Positions 21,151 through 22,243 of a stretch of 22,243 nt of DNA are shown here, one piece after another. The notes beneath the pieces are model-generated. The model worked only from the letters and a program-made list of their open reading frames with translations. It was not told where the DNA came from and did no database searches. This DNA is from Christensenella sp. UBA4379 (GTDB taxonomy: Bacteria > Bacillota > Clostridia > Christensenellales > Aristaeellaceae), in the NCBI GenBank assembly GCA_002391225.1, contig DGRV01000055.1:1-22243 (forward strand), in the 5' to 3' direction. Every line of letters starts with the position of its first letter. The first letter of the stretch is position 1. A program made the translations under genes and the position numbers.

Positions 21151-21163
21151 CATTATATGTCAT
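21147..21163. promoter_or_regulatory. 17-bp palindrome, probable WYL regulator operator
   Basis: ATGACAT-TAT-ATGTCAT is a perfect 7-bp dyad. It spans the stop codon of the regulator gene and the expected -35 region of the next gene's promoter, a usual site for control by the adjacent regulator. Confidence 0.55.
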
Positions 21164-21171
21164 ACCTCCTG

Positions 21172-21180
21172 TGGGATAAT
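21172..21180 (+). promoter_or_regulatory. Extended -10 box before the BtrH-like gene
   Basis: TGGGATAAT offers an extended -10 (GATAAT at 21175-21180). No -35 box of quality is seen; the position is taken by the palindrome at 21147-21163. The ribosome binding site AAAGGAGG follows at about 21195. Confidence 0.5.
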
Positions 21181-21210
21181 AGGGTCAGAAAGAAAAAGGA
21201 GGTGTTTGCT

Positions 21211-22194
21211 ATGGCAAAAAAGAAACTGGACATTGAGGTGCTTTCTGCGTGGAACACTTATGCGATCAGTATGATGAGTGTACTGGAGCACTGCGGAATG
21301 TGGAATAAGGAGTACACTTTTCAGAGGTTCTTAAGTGTAACGGGAATTGCATCGCAGTTTTGTGTGGATGAAAATTGCAGTGCGCTGCCGATTACGGATT
21401 ATGACTGGATGGAAGAACATGCTCGTTTTACGGAGCGAATCGGTGTGCAGACGAAGAAGTACTATGCCGCACCGGGTGCAGAGGAGTATTCCGTAAAGCA
21501 GAAGGAAGCAATTACGGCAATCAAAAAAAGTATCGAGGATGGCAAAGCCTGCGTAGTATGGGGCATCGATACAGGTGAGTTTGGCGTGATTTACGGTTAC
21601 GACGATGAGGACAAGGTGTTCTTTTCGAAAGGAATCGGGAGTCGGAATGTGAATGCCAGCATGCCGGTTTTATACAATAATCTGGGGAAAACCTTTGAAT
21701 GGGCTCCGGTGTTATATTGCGAAATTCCGGAAGCCGCACAAAAGACAGATTGGAATCAAGCTTATGTGGAGGCGCTTCGTCTGTATGTACAGGGGATGAA
21801 AGCAATTTGTGAGAATGGACGATCATACGGTTTGGCAGTGTATGATACAATTGTGAAAGCAATACGGGAGGATAGATTGGATTCCTTTGGTTTTAAGTAT
21901 TGCATCGGAATTTTTTATGAAAGAAAGGGCGCATTATTACTGTACCTGGAGGAGCAGCAAAAGGTACAGACGAATGAATTATTGGAGAAGCTGATTGAGT
22001 CGTTCCGGACGACAGTTGAGTTATACCGTAGATTAATGTTTGAGATACTCGGCGGAGGAACCGAAGGATGGAACTCCCTGTTTGAACCGGTGGATAAGAC
22101 GTGTTATCCGGAGATTGTTAATGTGCTGGAAGAGTTAAAAGCAAGTGAGGAACGGAATGCGGAGCTGGCGGAGTGTGTGGCAGACGGTATATAG
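21211..22194 (+). CDS. BtrH/C39-like hypothetical protein
   Basis: The 327-residue protein has an N-terminal region (LSAWNTYAISMMSVLEHCGM, later FQRFLSVTGIASQFCVDENC and LPITDYDW). It resembles the papain-like fold of BtrH N-terminal and C39-like proteins, with Cys28 and nearby Trp and Asn. The next section, VVWGIDTGEFGVIYGYDDEDKVFF, is the type of Gly-rich strand where these proteins have their second catalytic element. From residue 185 the protein is helical and soluble. BtrH-type enzymes move acyl groups in antibiotic pathways, while other members have no known role; I cannot say which applies. ATG 21211 has AAAGGAGG 8 bases upstream; the earlier in-frame start has no ribosome binding site. 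It is the target gene next to a WYL-type regulator, in an AT-rich segment that is probably transferred. Nothing further is seen in the 49 bases to the window end. Confidence 0.6.
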   Translation: MAKKKLDIEVLSAWNTYAISMMSVLEHCGMWNKEYTFQRFLSVTGIASQFCVDENCSALPITDYDWMEEHARFTERIGVQTKKYYAAPGAEEYSVKQKEAITAIKKSIEDGKACVVWGIDTGEFGVIYGYDDEDKVFFSKGIGSRNVNASMPVLYNNLGKTFEWAPVLYCEIPEAAQKTDWNQAYVEALRLYVQGMKAICENGRSYGLAVYDTIVKAIREDRLDSFGFKYCIGIFYERKGALLLYLEEQQKVQTNELLEKLIESFRTTVELYRRLMFEILGGGTEGWNSLFEPVDKTCYPEIVNVLEELKASEERNAELAECVADGI

Positions 22195-22243
22195 AACAAA
22201 ACAGTAAGTACTTGAAATAAGTGAGACTAACTATTAAAAGTCA

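Overview
The window looks like a chromosomal piece of a fairly GC-rich, low-GC-lineage-type Firmicute, most likely a gut or rumen clostridium. The signs are strong AGGAGG-type ribosome binding sites, many small Sec-exported proteins of unknown role, a BspA-like leucine-rich-repeat protein, a clostripain-like protease, and Firmicute families such as DUF1836, DUF4003 and the Cph1-type holin. The order Christensenellales is an informed guess, not a demonstrated assignment. No rRNA, tRNA, CRISPR array or complete insertion sequence is visible.

Layout. Positions 1-2577 are a minus-strand cell-wall block: a small secreted protein, a secreted YkuD-type L,D-transpeptidase, a holin-like membrane protein and an NlpC/P60 endopeptidase with a TTG start. 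The last two look like a phage-type lysis pair without other phage genes. Positions 2668-3942 encode an exported LRR_5 protein with ten perfect-length 69-bp repeats. Positions 3943-4425 are non-coding, with a terminator and two kinds of 7-bp tandem repeat. Next come an aldo/keto reductase with two ferredoxin-type cysteine clusters (4426-5604), a non-coding hairpin element with twin hairpins that covary (5610-5962), a TauE/SafE-type transporter (6024-6752), another heptamer-repeat block, an M50 metalloprotease (6901-8049), an exported alanine-rich protein (8156-9298) and a convergent SGNH hydrolase (9299-10045, minus). Back-to-back promoters at 10085-10153 serve the SGNH gene and a DUF1836 protein.

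From 10716 to 12352 a translationally coupled minus-strand pair encodes a polytopic membrane protein and a membrane-anchored, possibly NAGPA-like, protein. It is divergent from a MalT/LAL-type LuxR regulator that overlaps, by ATGA, a secreted clostripain-family protease (12610-16955). A 29-bp dyad sits between the two divergent promoters and could control both sides. Then follow a small exported protein, a compound terminator, a P-loop kinase-like protein, an exported beta-propeller-like protein and a DUF4003 protein (to 20346).

After about 20480 base and codon use change visibly towards AT. This last segment has a WYL-type regulator that seems to start at an ATT codon, a 17-bp palindrome, and a BtrH/C39-like protein. 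It is the best candidate for recent transfer. The most unusual material is non-coding: heptanucleotide tandem repeats in four intergenic regions, GAGCG-type units embedded in two of them, and a 17-bp motif found after two unrelated genes, each time directly followed by a stem-loop.
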